From assembly GCA_965372405.1 (NCBI GenBank), contig CBDVCE010000015.1:7914-71913 (forward strand): a stretch of DNA of 64,000 nt, in the 5' to 3' direction. Source of the DNA: Sunxiuqinia sp965372405. Lineage in GTDB: Bacteria; Bacteroidota; Bacteroidia; Bacteroidales; Prolixibacteraceae. Under the pieces are notes generated by a model, which saw nothing but the letters and a program-made list of their open reading frames with translations, ran no database searches and was not told the DNA's origin. The first letter of the stretch is position 1. Each line of letters opens with the position of its first letter. The position numbers and the translations under genes are program-made. Below, one piece after another: positions 44,324-53,804 of the stretch.

Positions 44324-44516
44324 ATTGTTGTCCGGGGAATTAATAAGCTTAAGGGCTGAAGCCCCTGTTGACAGTGGCTTTTATTACCCACGGCTTAAGC
44401 CGTGGGTAATAAAACCAATAAGATTTTCTGGGCTTTAGCCATTAATGATTATCAGCTATTTCCCTGATGTTATTATTCTACGTTTGATATAAACTCATAT
44501 TTTCCCGGACAACAAT
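44324..44516. mobile_element. MITE/REP-like element with terminal inverted repeats and a 36-bp palindrome
   Basis: Outer arms ATTGTTGTCCGGG (44324-44336) and CCCGGACAACAAT (44504-44516) are exact inverted repeats bordering 193 bp. Inside are GGGCTGAAGCCC (44353-44364), a perfect 36-bp palindrome (44379-44414, centre GGCTTAAGCC) and GGGCTTTAGCC (44430-44440) facing the first. There is no transposase gene. The size, ends and hairpins fit a non-autonomous miniature element; a large REP-type palindrome cluster is the alternative. Confidence 0.65.
44379..44414. repeat. Perfect 36-bp palindrome
   Basis: Left half TTTTATTACCCACGGCTT (44379-44396) is followed directly by its exact reverse complement (44397-44414), with no loop. 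It can extrude as a cruciform or fold as an RNA hairpin. Confidence 0.95.
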
Positions 44517-44638
44517 GATTTTTTAAAAAAAAATCAATTTCGACTAGGGGATTTTTAATTCTTAATCATACTACTAATTGATCAAATACATTTTCCATGA
44601 ATATGAGTTGGAAAGTATGATCGATTAAAGTAGAAACA

Positions 44639-45685
44639 ATGGCAAAAGAGTTAAGATTTTTCAAACGATATTTCGAAGGTAAGTATTCACGTACCGATTA
44701 TAATTCAGTTTTAAAGGGTTTTCAAACCAAGGGAGATAGCAATGAGTTTGCTTCAAATCTGCAAGACCATTGGAAGGAATATAAAGAGCCTCAGTCCTTC
44801 GATGTTAATCTTGATCCTATTTTGTTGAAATTGCACCGTCAGATAATTGGTGATAAAAAGGATAGGCAACCAATTAAACTTTGGGGTATGCTTCAACGTG
44901 TTGCAGCCATTCTGTTCATCCCATTATTGCTTGCTTCAATCGTTTTCAACTTTAAAAATGAATTTATAGTAGAGCAGGAAACATCGTGGGCAGAAATTAA
45001 ATGTCCGTTAGGTGTTCGAACAGAGTTTGAGTTACCTGATGGGTCAACAGGTTTCTTAAATAGTGGATCAACTTTGAAATTTCCAACTAGTTTTAAAATG
45101 AATGAACGGTCAGTTCAGCTTTTAGGAGAGGCTTATTTTGATGTCGTGCATAATAAGAATCAGCCGTTTCATGTACAAACCGGAAAGCTTGATGTGAAAG
45201 TTCTTGGTACAACTTTTAATGTTGTAGCCTATCCCGAGCAGCAGTTTGAAGAAATAACTTTGGAATCAGGTAAAGTTGATATTTTAAGTAAAAGCGGACA
45301 GAGCATAACTGTCCTTCTGCCAGATGAACAATTAAATCTGGATCTTCAAACGAATAAATATCAAAAATCTAAAGTAGTTGCATCTCAGTATATTTCGTGG
45401 ACAACAGGTGTTCTCAGTTTTAGAAATGAAAGGTTTGAACAAGTTGTGAGACGCCTTGGACGATGGTATAATATTGATATTGTGTTAGAAGGTACAGAGT
45501 TAAATAATTACACCTATCATGCAACTTTTGAGAATGAACCTTTTGAGGAAGTCCTTAAATTAATGGAATTAACAGCGCCAATATCATATCAGATGGAGGC
45601 TCGAAAACTTCTTCCGGATGGAAGTTTTTCTAAACGAAAAGTACACTTAAAGTTTGATCAGGAGAAAATGAAAGAATTCAACTAA
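44639..45685 (+). CDS. FecR-family anti-sigma/sigma regulator
   Basis: 348 residues. A cytoplasmic N-terminal part (about 1-80) binds sigma, a membrane helix lies at about 84-103 (MLQRVAAILFIPLLLASIVF), and the periplasmic FecR domain spans about 110-230 (EIKCPLGVRTEFELPDGSTGFLNSGSTL shown in part, then GEAYFDV and VLGTTFNVVAY). The C-terminal DUF4974-like domain ends with ERFEQVVRRLGRWYNIDIV. It receives the signal from the STN domain of the downstream SusC protein and controls the ECF sigma factor at 43.5 kb. Gap to SusC is 87 bp with a stem-loop. Confidence 0.95.
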   Translation: MAKELRFFKRYFEGKYSRTDYNSVLKGFQTKGDSNEFASNLQDHWKEYKEPQSFDVNLDPILLKLHRQIIGDKKDRQPIKLWGMLQRVAAILFIPLLLASIVFNFKNEFIVEQETSWAEIKCPLGVRTEFELPDGSTGFLNSGSTLKFPTSFKMNERSVQLLGEAYFDVVHNKNQPFHVQTGKLDVKVLGTTFNVVAYPEQQFEEITLESGKVDILSKSGQSITVLLPDEQLNLDLQTNKYQKSKVVASQYISWTTGVLSFRNERFEQVVRRLGRWYNIDIVLEGTELNNYTYHATFENEPFEEVLKLMELTAPISYQMEARKLLPDGSFSKRKVHLKFDQEKMKEFN

Positions 45686-45690
45686 AAAAA

Positions 45691-45719
45691 ACAGGAAAGT
45701 GGTTGCAACACTTTCCTGT
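45691..45719 (+). terminator. Stem-loop between FecR and SusC genes
   Basis: ACAGGAAAGTG (45691-45701) and CACTTTCCTGT (45709-45719) form a perfect 11-bp stem with a 7-nt loop. There is no T run afterwards, so it is more likely an attenuator or RNA processing site than a full terminator. Confidence 0.6.
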
Positions 45720-45772
45720 AAATAAGTAGTGAAATAGTCAATATTTATTAAACCACTTAACGATGTAAAGTT

Positions 45773-48700
45773 ATGGAAAAAAAACGAACCGAAAGTGTCG
45801 GACATGGCGGCCTTTCTAAAATTTTAAGAATTATGCGAATTACGGCATTCTTACTTTTTGTTTTTGTGGCTCAGACCTGGGCTATAAATTCTTATTCACA
45901 ACAGACGCGACTAACACTTAATCTTGAACATGTTAAGGTTATGGATGTCCTGAGTAAAATTGAAACAAACAGTGATTTCTATTTCCTGTTTAATAAGGAA
46001 ATGGTTGATACTGAACGGAAAGTTTCGATTGATGTTGATAAGCAAAAAATAGGAGAGGTTCTTTCTTATTTATTTGAAGGAACAAATGTAAACTATGTGA
46101 TTAAGGACAGGCAAGTCGTATTAACCACCAAAAGAATGGAGAATGGGGTTGTACTACAGCAACAAAAAATTACTGGGAATGTAACTGACTCATCTGGTCA
46201 GCCACTACCCGGTGTCTCTATTGTTATAAAAGGTACGACTAACGGTACAATTACTGATTTTGACGGAAACTTTTCACTGGCAGATGTTTCTGGTGACGCA
46301 ACCTTGTTATTTTCATTTGTTGGGATGCTAACACAGGAAATCCTTGTTAGTAACCAAACAAATTTCAATATTGTAATGGAAGAAGATGCCATTGGCATTG
46401 AGGAAGTTGTTGCCATTGGTTACGGTACCGCGAAGAAAAAAGATATTACAGGTTCAATTTCAAAAGTTGCTCCTGCTCAACTTGAATTCAGACCAGTTAC
46501 TTCAGCTGAGGAAGCACTTCAAGGGTGGGTTCCTGGTTTAAATATTGCGCAACGAGCAGGTTCTCCCGGAGAATTGGGTACAGTTTCAATTCGGGCATTA
46601 GGCTCAATTACTGCAGGAACGTCTCCACTCTGGGTCGTTGATGGCTTTCCTACTGATCAACGAAATGCTCAGGCAATAAATCCATCAGATATCCAATCTA
46701 TTGAGGTATTAAAAGATGCTTCATCTACTGCCATTTATGGATCAAGGGGAGCAAATGGAGTAATTATTATTACAACAAAGTCCGGTAAGAAAGGAACTTC
46801 CACACTTAATGTCGATATATCTTCCGGGGTTGCGACCTTTGATCACAATAAGCACAATGAGGTCATGAATGCAGAGGAATATGTCCAATATCGAAAAGAA
46901 CAAAATGGTGGTACTATTCCAGATTATATTGCAAATTATTGGGATGGATCAACAAATACAGATTGGCTTGATATGGTAACCCAAAACGGAGTATATCAAA
47001 ACTATGCAATTTCTGCATCTGGTGGTGCTGATAAAGTGAGTTATCTCCTATCTGGTAATTACCTGAATCAGGAAGGAACAATAAAAGGTGAAGGATATGA
47101 AAAATATTCAGCAAGATTAAAAGTTGACTATAAACCTTCGGATAATGTAACTATTGGCTTAAATCTGGCTCCAAATTTATCAAACTTCGAACGAAACAGT
47201 CCAGCCATCGATGGAACAGATTGGTCTTCGTTATATGCACAAGCAATGCTAATGTCACCTCTTGCACCTGTATATAGAGCCGATGGTACATTTTCAATGA
47301 ATTCTGATATTGCAGGTTCTTTGCCAGTTGGAAACCCACTTGAAACGATGAAGAACTATGATAATAATCGTCGACTTTTTAGGATGATAGCCGGCTTATA
47401 TGGCAAATTCGAAATTCTTGATGGGCTAACTTTTATGACTACCTTATCTGCAAATATAGGTAATGATCAATCGGAGACATATTATCTACCCACAGTGGGA
47501 CAGACGGTTCCCATTGGGCTTTCTTCTGTCTCATCATACGGTACAAGTCAGAGTCAGGCAATAGGTTGGTTGAACGAGAATACACTTAACTATAAAAAAG
47601 TGGTGGGTGATCATTCATTTGATATACTTGCTGGTTTTACTCTTCAAAAAAATACAAGTAAGTATGTATCTGCCAGTGTGAGTGAACTGCAAGTTCCAGG
47701 TATTCGGAATGTGAATATTGGAAATTCAGAAACTCTACAGGGAAGCAATGGTAGTTCTGCAAATTCTTTGGTTTCCTATCTTGCCCGACTTAACTACGTG
47801 TATAAAGATAAATATTTGTTAACTGGAACAGTTCGAACTGATGGGAGTTCCAAATTTGGAGCAAGTAACAAATATCACACTTTTGGTTCATTTGCGCTAG
47901 GTTGGAGGTTTAGTGAAGAAGGATTTTTGGCGGGTTCTGAATATCTGTCAAATGGTAAGTTGAGGCTCTCCTATGGACAGACAGGAAGTAATTCTATTCG
48001 TGATTTTGATTCAAGAGCTTCAATGAATACACAGCGCCATGCATTTGGCTCTAGTGCTGTGTTAGGGACAGTTCTTGGGCTTCCAGGGAATGATTTTCTT
48101 ACTTGGGAAACATCAGAACAGTTTGACATTGGATTGGATTTAGGTTTTATTGATAATCGATTCAATTTGGTGATTGACTATTATAATAATAAAACGACCT
48201 CTCTACTGCTGACTAAAAATGTTGTTCCCTCCTCAGGCTATTCTTCCTTTTTAACAAATGTTGGAAGCATGAGAAATAAGGGAATTGAATTTTCATTAGA
48301 TGCAAGTATTGTAGATACTAAAGACTGGGGATGGTCAGTTGGTGGCAATATGACTATTAATGATCAAGAAATTTTGGATTTAGGAGGTGATGATCAGATT
48401 CTGAATTTCTTTGGAGCTTTAAGAAGAGTTGTTGGAGGTGAGTTACAGCAGATTCAAGGGCCACGCGTAATTAAGATTGCGAGAGAAGGTGATGATCAAT
48501 CGGCTCAACCTCTAAAAACACCAGGTGCTTATATTTATGAAGATGTGGATGGAGATGGAAAAATCAGTAATTTTCTGGGTGCTGATGGACAGTTGATTGG
48601 AGATACAAACCTTGATCTCGTTTATGGTCTAAACTCTAAACTAAGATTTAAAAATTTCGACTTAAGTGTATTGCTAAATGGTCAGTCGGGTGCTTATGTA

Positions 48701-49168
48701 TATGATTTCTGGCAGATACAAATAGCTGCACCATTCCGAAAAACAAACTTATCAAAAGAATTCTGGTATTCAGGAAGATATGTAAGTGAATCTAATCCTG
48801 GTGATGGTAAAACTCCAGCAGCAAATGGCTTTGATTCTGGTATCGCGACAGTTGCCAGTACTGGAGTTCAAAAAACTGATTATTTAAGAATTAGGAATGT
48901 TACCTTTTCTTACAAATTACCAACAGTATTTTTATCCAAATTTGGTATCTCAAGTGGAAAAGTTTTTACTTCTGTAGAAAATCTGTACACTTTCACCAAA
49001 TTTTCTGGAGGTAATCCAGAGGCTCGGCGGGCTTCAGCCGGAGGTCCCGCATTAATAGGTGGGTCACAAATTAGAGAAGTAACGGATGGTCGTGAACTAG
49101 GATTAAACAGCCCTCCGGGGTTACCATTGCCTCGTATTTGGACAGTGGGTGCTAACATTAATTTTTAA
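45773..49168 (+). CDS. SusC/RagA-type TonB-dependent receptor with STN signalling domain
   Basis: 1131 residues. After a signal region (ITAFLLFVFVAQTWAINSYS) come an STN domain (about 46-118, LTLNLEHVKVMDVLSKIE), a carboxypeptidase-D-like domain (about 130-205, ITGNVTDSSGQPLPGVSIVI), a plug with VVAIGYGTAKKKDITGSIS (about 214-330) and a 22-strand-type outer-membrane barrel ending GANINF. It imports oligosaccharides across the outer membrane with TonB energy. The STN domain signals through FecR to the ECF sigma factor upstream. The stop codon overlaps the SusD start by 1 bp. Confidence 0.97.
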   Translation: MEKKRTESVGHGGLSKILRIMRITAFLLFVFVAQTWAINSYSQQTRLTLNLEHVKVMDVLSKIETNSDFYFLFNKEMVDTERKVSIDVDKQKIGEVLSYLFEGTNVNYVIKDRQVVLTTKRMENGVVLQQQKITGNVTDSSGQPLPGVSIVIKGTTNGTITDFDGNFSLADVSGDATLLFSFVGMLTQEILVSNQTNFNIVMEEDAIGIEEVVAIGYGTAKKKDITGSISKVAPAQLEFRPVTSAEEALQGWVPGLNIAQRAGSPGELGTVSIRALGSITAGTSPLWVVDGFPTDQRNAQAINPSDIQSIEVLKDASSTAIYGSRGANGVIIITTKSGKKGTSTLNVDISSGVATFDHNKHNEVMNAEEYVQYRKEQNGGTIPDYIANYWDGSTNTDWLDMVTQNGVYQNYAISASGGADKVSYLLSGNYLNQEGTIKGEGYEKYSARLKVDYKPSDNVTIGLNLAPNLSNFERNSPAIDGTDWSSLYAQAMLMSPLAPVYRADGTFSMNSDIAGSLPVGNPLETMKNYDNNRRLFRMIAGLYGKFEILDGLTFMTTLSANIGNDQSETYYLPTVGQTVPIGLSSVSSYGTSQSQAIGWLNENTLNYKKVVGDHSFDILAGFTLQKNTSKYVSASVSELQVPGIRNVNIGNSETLQGSNGSSANSLVSYLARLNYVYKDKYLLTGTVRTDGSSKFGASNKYHTFGSFALGWRFSEEGFLAGSEYLSNGKLRLSYGQTGSNSIRDFDSRASMNTQRHAFGSSAVLGTVLGLPGNDFLTWETSEQFDIGLDLGFIDNRFNLVIDYYNNKTTSLLLTKNVVPSSGYSSFLTNVGSMRNKGIEFSLDASIVDTKDWGWSVGGNMTINDQEILDLGGDDQILNFFGALRRVVGGELQQIQGPRVIKIAREGDDQSAQPLKTPGAYIYEDVDGDGKISNFLGADGQLIGDTNLDLVYGLNSKLRFKNFDLSVLLNGQSGAYVYDFWQIQIAAPFRKTNLSKEFWYSGRYVSESNPGDGKTPAANGFDSGIATVASTGVQKTDYLRIRNVTFSYKLPTVFLSKFGISSGKVFTSVENLYTFTKFSGGNPEARRASAGGPALIGGSQIREVTDGRELGLNSPPGLPLPRIWTVGANINF

Positions 49169-50691
49169 TGGCAAATGTATTTTTTATGAAAAATTATAAA
49201 TCAAAAGAGATAACGAAACAAGGTTTTGAATATTCTCAAATAAAGATATTTGTTGTTGCATTATTTGTACTATTTAGTTCATGTGACAGTTTTTTGGAAG
49301 TTACACCAGAAGGACAAATTGATGCCGGGGCTTTCTTTTCCAATCCCGATGAGTTGCTATTTGCGTTGAATGGAGTATATGCCAGTCAAAGAGGGTTATA
49401 TTCAGACTTTAGTTATTACAACCTTACAGAATCAAGGTCAGATAATACTACGATGGATCAGACAGATCAGAAAGAACGGGTGGAAATTGATACTTTTGAA
49501 GAAACACCTGGTAACCTATTGTTGGTAGGAGTTTGGACAAGGCACTATGTTCTTATTAATAATGCAAACACTGTTATTGCTAGGGCTTCAACAATTCCTG
49601 CTGAGACTTCTTCAGATCAAGATTTAATTACCAGAGCTGTAGCAGAAGCAAAATTTTTGAGGGCAATGACTTATTTCTCATTAGCCAATATGTGTGGGGG
49701 ATTACCTTTAAGAACTGAACCTACTACTGACTTTGATAATGCGGTGCTTGAACGGAGTTCTCTTGATGCTACATATGATCTTATTATACAGGATTTGACA
49801 GCAGCAGCAGCAGCTCTTCCTACTTCATATGACGGAGGTGTTTTTAACGAGGTCGGTCGTGCAACACGATATGCGGCTTATGCATTATTGGGTAAAGTAC
49901 AGCTACAAAAGGGAAATGCATCAGCAGCGTCAACAGCTTTGCAAGAGGTTGTTGGAAATTATTCACTCTTACCAAACTACTCTTCAATTTATGCTGCAGG
50001 AAATGATAATACTGCTGAATCTGTTTATGAAGTCAATTTTAATCCTACAAACCAAACAGGACTCGGTTTTAATAATTCATTTATTCCAGCAAGTGAAGCT
50101 AGTCGTTTAGGAATTGTTTCAGGCGGAGCTGGAGGAAAAATTCATACTTTTCCAACAGCTGACTTAATGGGTACTTATGAAACTGGAGATTTAAGAGCTG
50201 CATCTTTTGCGACCTATGATGGAGGTAATTCTACTCACTATATTAGCAAGTTCATAGACCTTGAGGCTGCAGGCGATGGTAGCGATATCAATTTGATACC
50301 TATCAGATATGCGGATGTCTTATTGATGAAAGCTGAAGCTGATGGTGAAAGTGCGGCTTCTTATGAATTGATTAATAAAGTAAGGCGAAGAGCTTTTGGT
50401 GGTGATTCAGATGTACCTGATCCTACTGTTGATCTTGATGTTTCAAGCTCGGGAACCTTCTTGGGAAAGGTCATGCTTGAAAGAAGACGAGAGCTTGCAT
50501 TTGAAGGACAAAGATGGTTGGATTTGAAAAGATTACCTGAGTCTGATGCTTTGGCAATTCTCAATTCACACATGGCGGCTGAATATACTGGTGTACCTAC
50601 AGTAAAGTCGAACGGATTTTTATATCCAATTCCTCAACAGGAAATTGATGTTTCAGGAGGAGTGATAACGCAGAATCCTGGCTTTAACTAA
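49168..50691 (+). CDS. SusD/RagB-family surface glycan-binding lipoprotein
   Basis: 507 residues. Start at 49168 shares one base with the SusC stop; a second Met at 49186 is possible. The lipoprotein signal ends in LFSSC, followed by DSFLEVTPEG, the usual SusD N-terminus. TPR-like helices (AVAEAKFLRAMTYFSLANMCGGLPL) and the C-terminal LERRRELAFEGQRWLDLKRL and FLYPIPQQEI motifs are family hallmarks. It lies on the cell surface as a lid of the SusC channel. This marks locus B as a true polysaccharide utilization locus. Confidence 0.97.
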   Translation: MANVFFMKNYKSKEITKQGFEYSQIKIFVVALFVLFSSCDSFLEVTPEGQIDAGAFFSNPDELLFALNGVYASQRGLYSDFSYYNLTESRSDNTTMDQTDQKERVEIDTFEETPGNLLLVGVWTRHYVLINNANTVIARASTIPAETSSDQDLITRAVAEAKFLRAMTYFSLANMCGGLPLRTEPTTDFDNAVLERSSLDATYDLIIQDLTAAAAALPTSYDGGVFNEVGRATRYAAYALLGKVQLQKGNASAASTALQEVVGNYSLLPNYSSIYAAGNDNTAESVYEVNFNPTNQTGLGFNNSFIPASEASRLGIVSGGAGGKIHTFPTADLMGTYETGDLRAASFATYDGGNSTHYISKFIDLEAAGDGSDINLIPIRYADVLLMKAEADGESAASYELINKVRRRAFGGDSDVPDPTVDLDVSSSGTFLGKVMLERRRELAFEGQRWLDLKRLPESDALAILNSHMAAEYTGVPTVKSNGFLYPIPQQEIDVSGGVITQNPGFN

Positions 50692-50713
50692 TTCGGTGAT
50701 ATATTTGAATATA

Positions 50714-50749
50714 GTGCGGCAGTTAGTTTAATAACTGCCGCACCATTTT
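50714..50749 (+). terminator. Stem-loop between SusD and GH116 genes
   Basis: GTGCGGCAGTTA (50714-50725) and TAACTGCCGCAC (50732-50743) form a perfect 12-bp stem with a 6-nt loop, followed by CATTTTA. It could lower expression of the downstream enzyme relative to SusC/SusD. Confidence 0.7.
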
Positions 50750-50785
50750 ATATGACTGATAAATCAATTAAAAGGAAAGACTGTA

Positions 50786-53422
50786 ATGAAAAATAAATTC
50801 TTAAGATTTCGTTTTTTACTGTTAGCAATGTTGTCCATATTGGGAGTAACAGCTCAGGAAAAGATTACAGAATGGCCATTTTTAAAATCCTACAAGGGAG
50901 AAAAACTTACCGAAGTAGCAATGCCTCTTGGTGGCATCGGAACAGGAACTGTTTCAATCGGAGGTCGTGGTGATTTGCGCGACTGGGAATTGGGAAACAG
51001 AGGTGCCTTAGGCTGGACTCCAGGTGTAAAACTGGTAGAACCTACCATTGCCAATGCTCCCTTCTTTGCGCTTTATTATAAAGAAAAGGGATTGGAACAA
51101 GGTCAAATTCGCCTGCTTGAAGGGCCAATCTCCGAATCAAAATATTACGGAGATTGGGGATGCGATGTGTATAATGCTGGCTTTCCTCGATTTGAAGAAA
51201 ATTCATTCAAAGCAGCATATCCACTGGCACAGCTTGATTTTAAACATAAGGATGTCCCGTTGGATGTGAAGTTAAAAGCATTTAATCCAATGATACCGGG
51301 AGATGAAGAAAGTAGCAGTATTCCTGTCGCTGTGTTGACTTATTCAGTGATGAACAAGTCTGATAAAACCATGGAATTCTCCGTTTGCGGGATGATACCC
51401 AATTTTATCGGTATGGATGGCTGGGGAGGAAAGCCCAATAAAAATGAAAATGAATACAGGGAAGATGGTTCAGTGAAAGGATTGTACATGTTTTCAAATG
51501 GTGTTGATTCAGCAGATGTAAATTGGGGGACAATGGCACTATCAACCAATTCAAGTGGTAAAGTCACTTATAGAACTTCATGGGCGAAGTTGGGTTGGAA
51601 TTGGACATTCCGTGAGTTTATTGATGATATAACCGCTGATGGAGAATTAATTGATCTGGGATTTGATGCTGGAGCTGAAAAATACGAGGTTTCAGATATC
51701 ATGAGTGATTTGCTTCAAAATAATGATCGCTACAGTCTGGCAACACCACCAGCAACTTTAGCTGTTAAAGAAGAATTGGCACCGGGAGAAGAAAAAGAAG
51801 TAACATTTTACATTACCTGGCATTTTCCTAATCGTCGTGGTTGGGATCATGGAAATGGGAACTATACGGCTTTTGGAACTAAGGAAATTGTTGGAAATTA
51901 TTACACTACCAAATATGCTGACGCATGGGATGTGGTGTCAAAAGTAAATAAGAAACTTCCTGTACTAGAGAAAAAAACAGTCGACTTTGTATCCGCTTTC
52001 TGTGAAAGTGATATTCCTGAGGTGATCAAAGAAGCTGCCCTTTTCAATTCTACTAATTTACGCTGTCAAACAGTTTTTCAAACGGCTGATGGATACCCTT
52101 TTGGTTTTGAAGGAACAGGAAGTGTGCAGGGTACCAAGTTAGGAGCTGCTAAAAGCTCAGGTTGGGGATTCGGAACGTGTTTCCATGTTTGGAATTACGA
52201 ATCTACCATCCCATTTTTATTTGGTGACTTGTCAATGAAATTTAGGGAAGTAGAATTCTTACACGCTACCCATGACAATGGTGCTATGAGCCATCGGGTT
52301 GGGTTACCACTTAAAGAAAATGGGAAAAAGTTTAAGCATTGGGCTGCTGATGGTCAGATGGGAACATTGATCAAAGTTTATCGTGATTGGCAATTGTCAG
52401 GCAATGATGAAAAACTGAAAGAGATGTGGCCTTTCATCAAAAAGGCAATGAGCTTTGCATGGACTGGTCCATGGGATCAAAACAAGGATGGCGTAATGGA
52501 AGGTTCTCAGCACAATACAATGGACATCAACTATGAAGGGCCAAATCCGCAAATGGCAGCATGGTATTTAGGAGCTTTGAAAGCAAGCACTGAAATGGCT
52601 GATTATTTAGGAGACAAAGCTTTTAAGAAGGAATGTGAAGATTTGTTTGAAAAGGGAAGTGTTTGGGTAGATGAAAATCTGTTCAATGGAGAATATTACG
52701 AGCACATTATTCCGGAAGGGCACAATAAAATTGCTCAGCTTGGAAAAGGATGCTTGGTCGATCAGTTGGTCGGTCAATACCTGGCACACACAACCGGTTT
52801 AGGTTATGTGCTGGATGAGAATCATGTAGCCAAAACAATGGAGAGTATTATGAAATATAATTGGGTAGATGATTTTAACAATCACATCAATACCTTCCGT
52901 AGTTTTGGTCTCGGAAACGAAGCGGGTTTGATTATGGCTTCCTACCCTCATGGCGAACTGCTGGATTTCCCATTTCCGTATTACACCGAAATCATGACAG
53001 GTTTTGAATACAGTACTGCCGTCCATATGATTTATGAAGGGCAGTTGAAAAATGGATTAACTGTTTTTGAAGCAATTCGAAATCGTTTTGATGGAAAAAA
53101 ACGTAATCCATTCAATGAAGGAGAATATGGACATCGTTATGCTCGAGCAATGGCAGCTTGGGCTGGTGTAATTGCCTGGACCGGATTTGAATATTCTGCA
53201 GTAACTAAGACGATGAAATTTAATCCAATCAATGGAACTTATTTTTGGTCAAATGGCTATGCTTTTGGTACAGTGAAAATCGACAATTCAAATATTGACC
53301 TGAAGGTAATTGGGGGTAATTTGTCACTCCTTGAATTCCAAATGAAAGATGGTAAAAAGTTTAAGTTTAAAAAGGATTTTTATTTGAATGAAGGAGAGCA
53401 TTTCAGTTTTATATTGAAATAA
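50786..53422 (+). CDS. GH116-family glycosidase (glucosylceramidase GBA2-like)
   Basis: 878 residues with a signal peptide. The N-terminal domain starts with AMPLGGIGTGTVSIGGRGDLRDWE, a hallmark of GH116/GBA2-type proteins (shown in part), and is beta-rich to about residue 370. An (alpha/alpha)6 catalytic domain follows, containing HVWNYESTIPFLFGDL, the GSQHNTMDINYEGPN motif and FNNHINTFRSFGLGNEAG. GH116 includes beta-glucosidases, beta-xylosidases and beta-N-acetylglucosaminidases. As the enzyme gene attached to the SusC/SusD pair it should act on imported oligosaccharides of locus B. Confidence 0.9.
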   Translation: MKNKFLRFRFLLLAMLSILGVTAQEKITEWPFLKSYKGEKLTEVAMPLGGIGTGTVSIGGRGDLRDWELGNRGALGWTPGVKLVEPTIANAPFFALYYKEKGLEQGQIRLLEGPISESKYYGDWGCDVYNAGFPRFEENSFKAAYPLAQLDFKHKDVPLDVKLKAFNPMIPGDEESSSIPVAVLTYSVMNKSDKTMEFSVCGMIPNFIGMDGWGGKPNKNENEYREDGSVKGLYMFSNGVDSADVNWGTMALSTNSSGKVTYRTSWAKLGWNWTFREFIDDITADGELIDLGFDAGAEKYEVSDIMSDLLQNNDRYSLATPPATLAVKEELAPGEEKEVTFYITWHFPNRRGWDHGNGNYTAFGTKEIVGNYYTTKYADAWDVVSKVNKKLPVLEKKTVDFVSAFCESDIPEVIKEAALFNSTNLRCQTVFQTADGYPFGFEGTGSVQGTKLGAAKSSGWGFGTCFHVWNYESTIPFLFGDLSMKFREVEFLHATHDNGAMSHRVGLPLKENGKKFKHWAADGQMGTLIKVYRDWQLSGNDEKLKEMWPFIKKAMSFAWTGPWDQNKDGVMEGSQHNTMDINYEGPNPQMAAWYLGALKASTEMADYLGDKAFKKECEDLFEKGSVWVDENLFNGEYYEHIIPEGHNKIAQLGKGCLVDQLVGQYLAHTTGLGYVLDENHVAKTMESIMKYNWVDDFNNHINTFRSFGLGNEAGLIMASYPHGELLDFPFPYYTEIMTGFEYSTAVHMIYEGQLKNGLTVFEAIRNRFDGKKRNPFNEGEYGHRYARAMAAWAGVIAWTGFEYSAVTKTMKFNPINGTYFWSNGYAFGTVKIDNSNIDLKVIGGNLSLLEFQMKDGKKFKFKKDFYLNEGEHFSFILK

Positions 53423-53442
53423 AAATAAGTGAGCTTTTTGGA

Positions 53443-53485
53443 AGGTGTGCAGGTCAATTTTTATGATTTGAACACCTTCTTTTTG
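53443..53485 (+). terminator. Terminator after the GH116 gene
   Basis: GAAGGTGT (53443-53450) pairs with ACACCTTC (53472-53479), with a partly paired 21-nt loop, followed by a TTTTT tract. It ends locus B and lies directly before the CGAGTA array. Confidence 0.75.
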
Positions 53486-53502
53486 TTTTGTCTTCTTTAG
53501 GT

Positions 53503-53776
53503 CAAGTAAGTCTGAAATCAGTCCGAGTAACTTTTTTTCACTTCCGAGTAAAACGTAAACCCTGACGAGTAGCATTTCATTGCATACGAGTAAGTGAATA
53601 AGTCGGGCGAGTAAGTGTTTTTGTAAAACCGAGTAGGGGCAGAACCCAATCGTGTAGGTTTATTATTCAACCGAGTAAGCCAGCACCCCGTCCGAGTCGC
53701 ATATTTTTGCAAGCGAGTAGCTTTTTATTGACTTCGAGTAAGGAATTTATCAGTACGAGTAAAACAGAAAGCATCC
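53503..53776 (+). repeat. 21-bp-phased array with core CGAGTA
   Basis: The core starts at 53503 (CAAGTA), 53524, 53545, 53566, 53587, 53608, 53630, 53651 (CGTGTA), 53672, 53693 (CGAGTC), 53714, 53735 and 53756. Twelve intervals are 21 bp except one of 22 bp (53608-53630). Ten cores are exact CGAGTA and three have one mismatch. The next base is a purine in nearly all units. The other 14 bases differ freely between units, so this is not an ordinary tandem repeat nor a CRISPR array, whose repeats are far longer. Non-coding on the plus strand; on the minus strand it lies downstream of the 251-aa protein gene. Confidence 0.95.
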
Positions 53777-53795
53777 GGCGGTTTGCCGGATGCTT
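53769..53795. terminator. Bidirectional stem-loop at the end of the CGAGTA array
   Basis: AAGCATCCGGC (53769-53779) pairs with GCCGGATGCTT (53785-53795) around a 5-nt loop. T-rich tails follow on both strands (CTTTT on plus, TCTGTTTT on minus). It stands between convergent genes and also at the point where CGAGTA units change orientation. Confidence 0.85.
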
Positions 53796-53804
53796 CTTTT
53801 ATGC

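Larger units (their letters stand above)
44072..44638. other. Non-coding region between sigma and FecR genes containing a palindromic element
   Basis: 567 bp. It holds two short dyads GGATGGCATCC (near 44205) and GGATGCAATCC (near 44269) with similar flanks, then the 44324-44516 inverted-repeat element. To the right, ATCATACT (44565-44572) and AGTATGAT (44614-44621) form a spaced inverted repeat just before the FecR start. A 91-codon open frame at 44163-44438 overlaps the palindromes and looks spurious. Confidence 0.65.

Noticed and set aside
44163..44438. 91-codon plus-strand open frame between sigma and FecR
   Set aside because: It runs across the dyads and the 36-bp palindrome of the mobile-like element and has no plausible protein features.
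53518..53712. Minus-strand 64-codon open frame with heptad-like YS/TR repeats
   Set aside because: The heptads are only the 21-bp array read in codons; the pattern changes frame at the 22-bp step, so no selection for protein is evident.
53503..53776. CRISPR array at the CGAGTA repeats
   Set aside because: The constant part is only 6-7 bp and the period 21 bp; CRISPR repeats are normally 23 bp or longer with spacers of about 30 bp, and no cas gene is present.
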